A stretch of 64,000 nucleotides of DNA from Micromonospora avicenniae (lineage in GTDB: Bacteria > Actinomycetota > Actinomycetes > Mycobacteriales > Micromonosporaceae), in NCBI RefSeq assembly GCF_900156065.1, contig NZ_FTNF01000002.1, positions 124,001 to 188,000 of the forward strand, given 5' to 3'. Below are positions 63,740-64,000 of the stretch, piece by piece (the first letter of the stretch is position 1; each line of letters starts with the position of its first letter). A model generated the notes under the pieces. It worked only from the letters and a program-made list of their open reading frames with translations. It had not been told where the DNA came from and searched no databases. The translations under genes were made by a program, and so were the position numbers.

Positions 63740-64000
63740 ATGGCCTGGGAGAAACTCGACGCGCACCTCGACACGGTGCCCGGCACCGTGTCCGCATACG
63801 TGGGACGGCTCGACGCCGAGCCGGTCTGGACTCGCCGGGCGGACGTCACCCACTACGCGGCCAGCACCATGAAGCTCGCAGTGCTCGTCGCCCTGCACCG
63901 GGCCGCCGAGGCGGGCGCCCTCGACCTGGACGCCCCGGTGCCGGTGGCCAACGCGTTCGACTCGGCGCAGCCCGGCGCACCCCGGTTCACCTGCGCCGAG
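63740..64000 (+). CDS. Class A beta-lactamase-like serine hydrolase, 3' end beyond the window
   Basis: The first 87 residues begin MAWEKLDAHLDTVPGTVSAY and contain ASTMKLAVLVALH, the SxxK motif with nucleophilic Ser and base Lys. It resembles class A beta-lactamases and their cytosolic relatives, but there is no signal peptide. The SDN, E166 and KTG motifs lie outside the window, so resistance cannot be claimed. It may equally be an esterase-type or penicillin-binding-like protein. Confidence 0.75.
   Translation, partial: MAWEKLDAHLDTVPGTVSAYVGRLDAEPVWTRRADVTHYAASTMKLAVLVALHRAAEAGALDLDAPVPVANAFDSAQPGAPRFTCAE

Overview
The window is chromosomal DNA from a high-GC actinobacterium, most likely Micromonosporaceae (Micromonospora or a close relative). 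I infer this from very GC-rich coding sequence with frequent GTG starts and GTGA/ATGA stop-start overlaps. The gene content agrees: WhiA, RapZ and YvcK; a SUF operon with SufR, a Rieske ferredoxin and SufT; OpcA next to Zwf; an acVLRF1-type release factor; a mycothiol-dependent enzyme; and CtaA/CtaB flanking the pentose-phosphate genes. I saw no rRNA, tRNA, CRISPR array, prophage or complete insertion sequence. Most of the window is core genome.

Layout. 0-7 kb: an edge-truncated RIO-type kinase, a HAD phosphatase, a carbon-nitrogen hydrolase divergent from a TetR regulator, then a translationally coupled trio. The trio is a TIGR04222 membrane protein with a Cys/Gly tail, a DUF692/MNIO iron oxidase and a small partner protein, followed by an atypical SDR and a Mug-type DNA glycosylase. 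7-15 kb: an ABC exporter, an enoyl-CoA hydratase, a small HTH protein, an ABC-F ATPase, a zinc metallopeptidase, the acVLRF1 release factor and a LysE exporter. 15-22 kb: the sufR-B-D-rieske-C-S-U-T operon, divergent from ctaA. 23-34 kb: an ATP-grasp enzyme, a conserved hypothetical gene, ctaB, then tkt-tal-pgi-zwf-opcA-pgl ending at a strong terminator. 34-45 kb: the leftward cluster uvrC / rapZ-yvcK-whiA / gap-pgk-tpiA / secG, with recQ lying on the other strand between uvrC and rapZ. 45-54 kb: a Rieske lipoprotein, uvrA, rsgA, a mycothiol-dependent enzyme, an MBL-fold hydrolase, a DedA protein, a methyltransferase and a cold-shock protein. 54-64 kb: an ArsR-type regulator with an MFS pump and a clear operator, a LAS-peptidase-like protein, a MarR regulator divergent from an MMPL exporter, a DedA/PAP2 fusion with degenerate phosphatase motifs, typA, a methyltransferase remnant and an edge-truncated serine hydrolase.

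The best candidate for an under-described system is the trio at 3030-5271. Every cysteine of the membrane protein lies in its last 21 residues. The MNIO gene starts on the stop codon of that tail, and its Shine-Dalgarno is built from the tail's Gly codons. Together with a short partner protein this looks like a post-translationally modified, membrane-anchored Cys-rich tail, analogous to other MNIO/RiPP pathways. The modification itself is inference.

Other points of interest are a 166-bp MITE-like inverted-repeat element, a 42-nt near-perfect palindrome upstream of the LysE gene, several operator-like palindromes beside TetR, ArsR and MarR genes, and the inactive-looking PAP2 domain fused to DedA.
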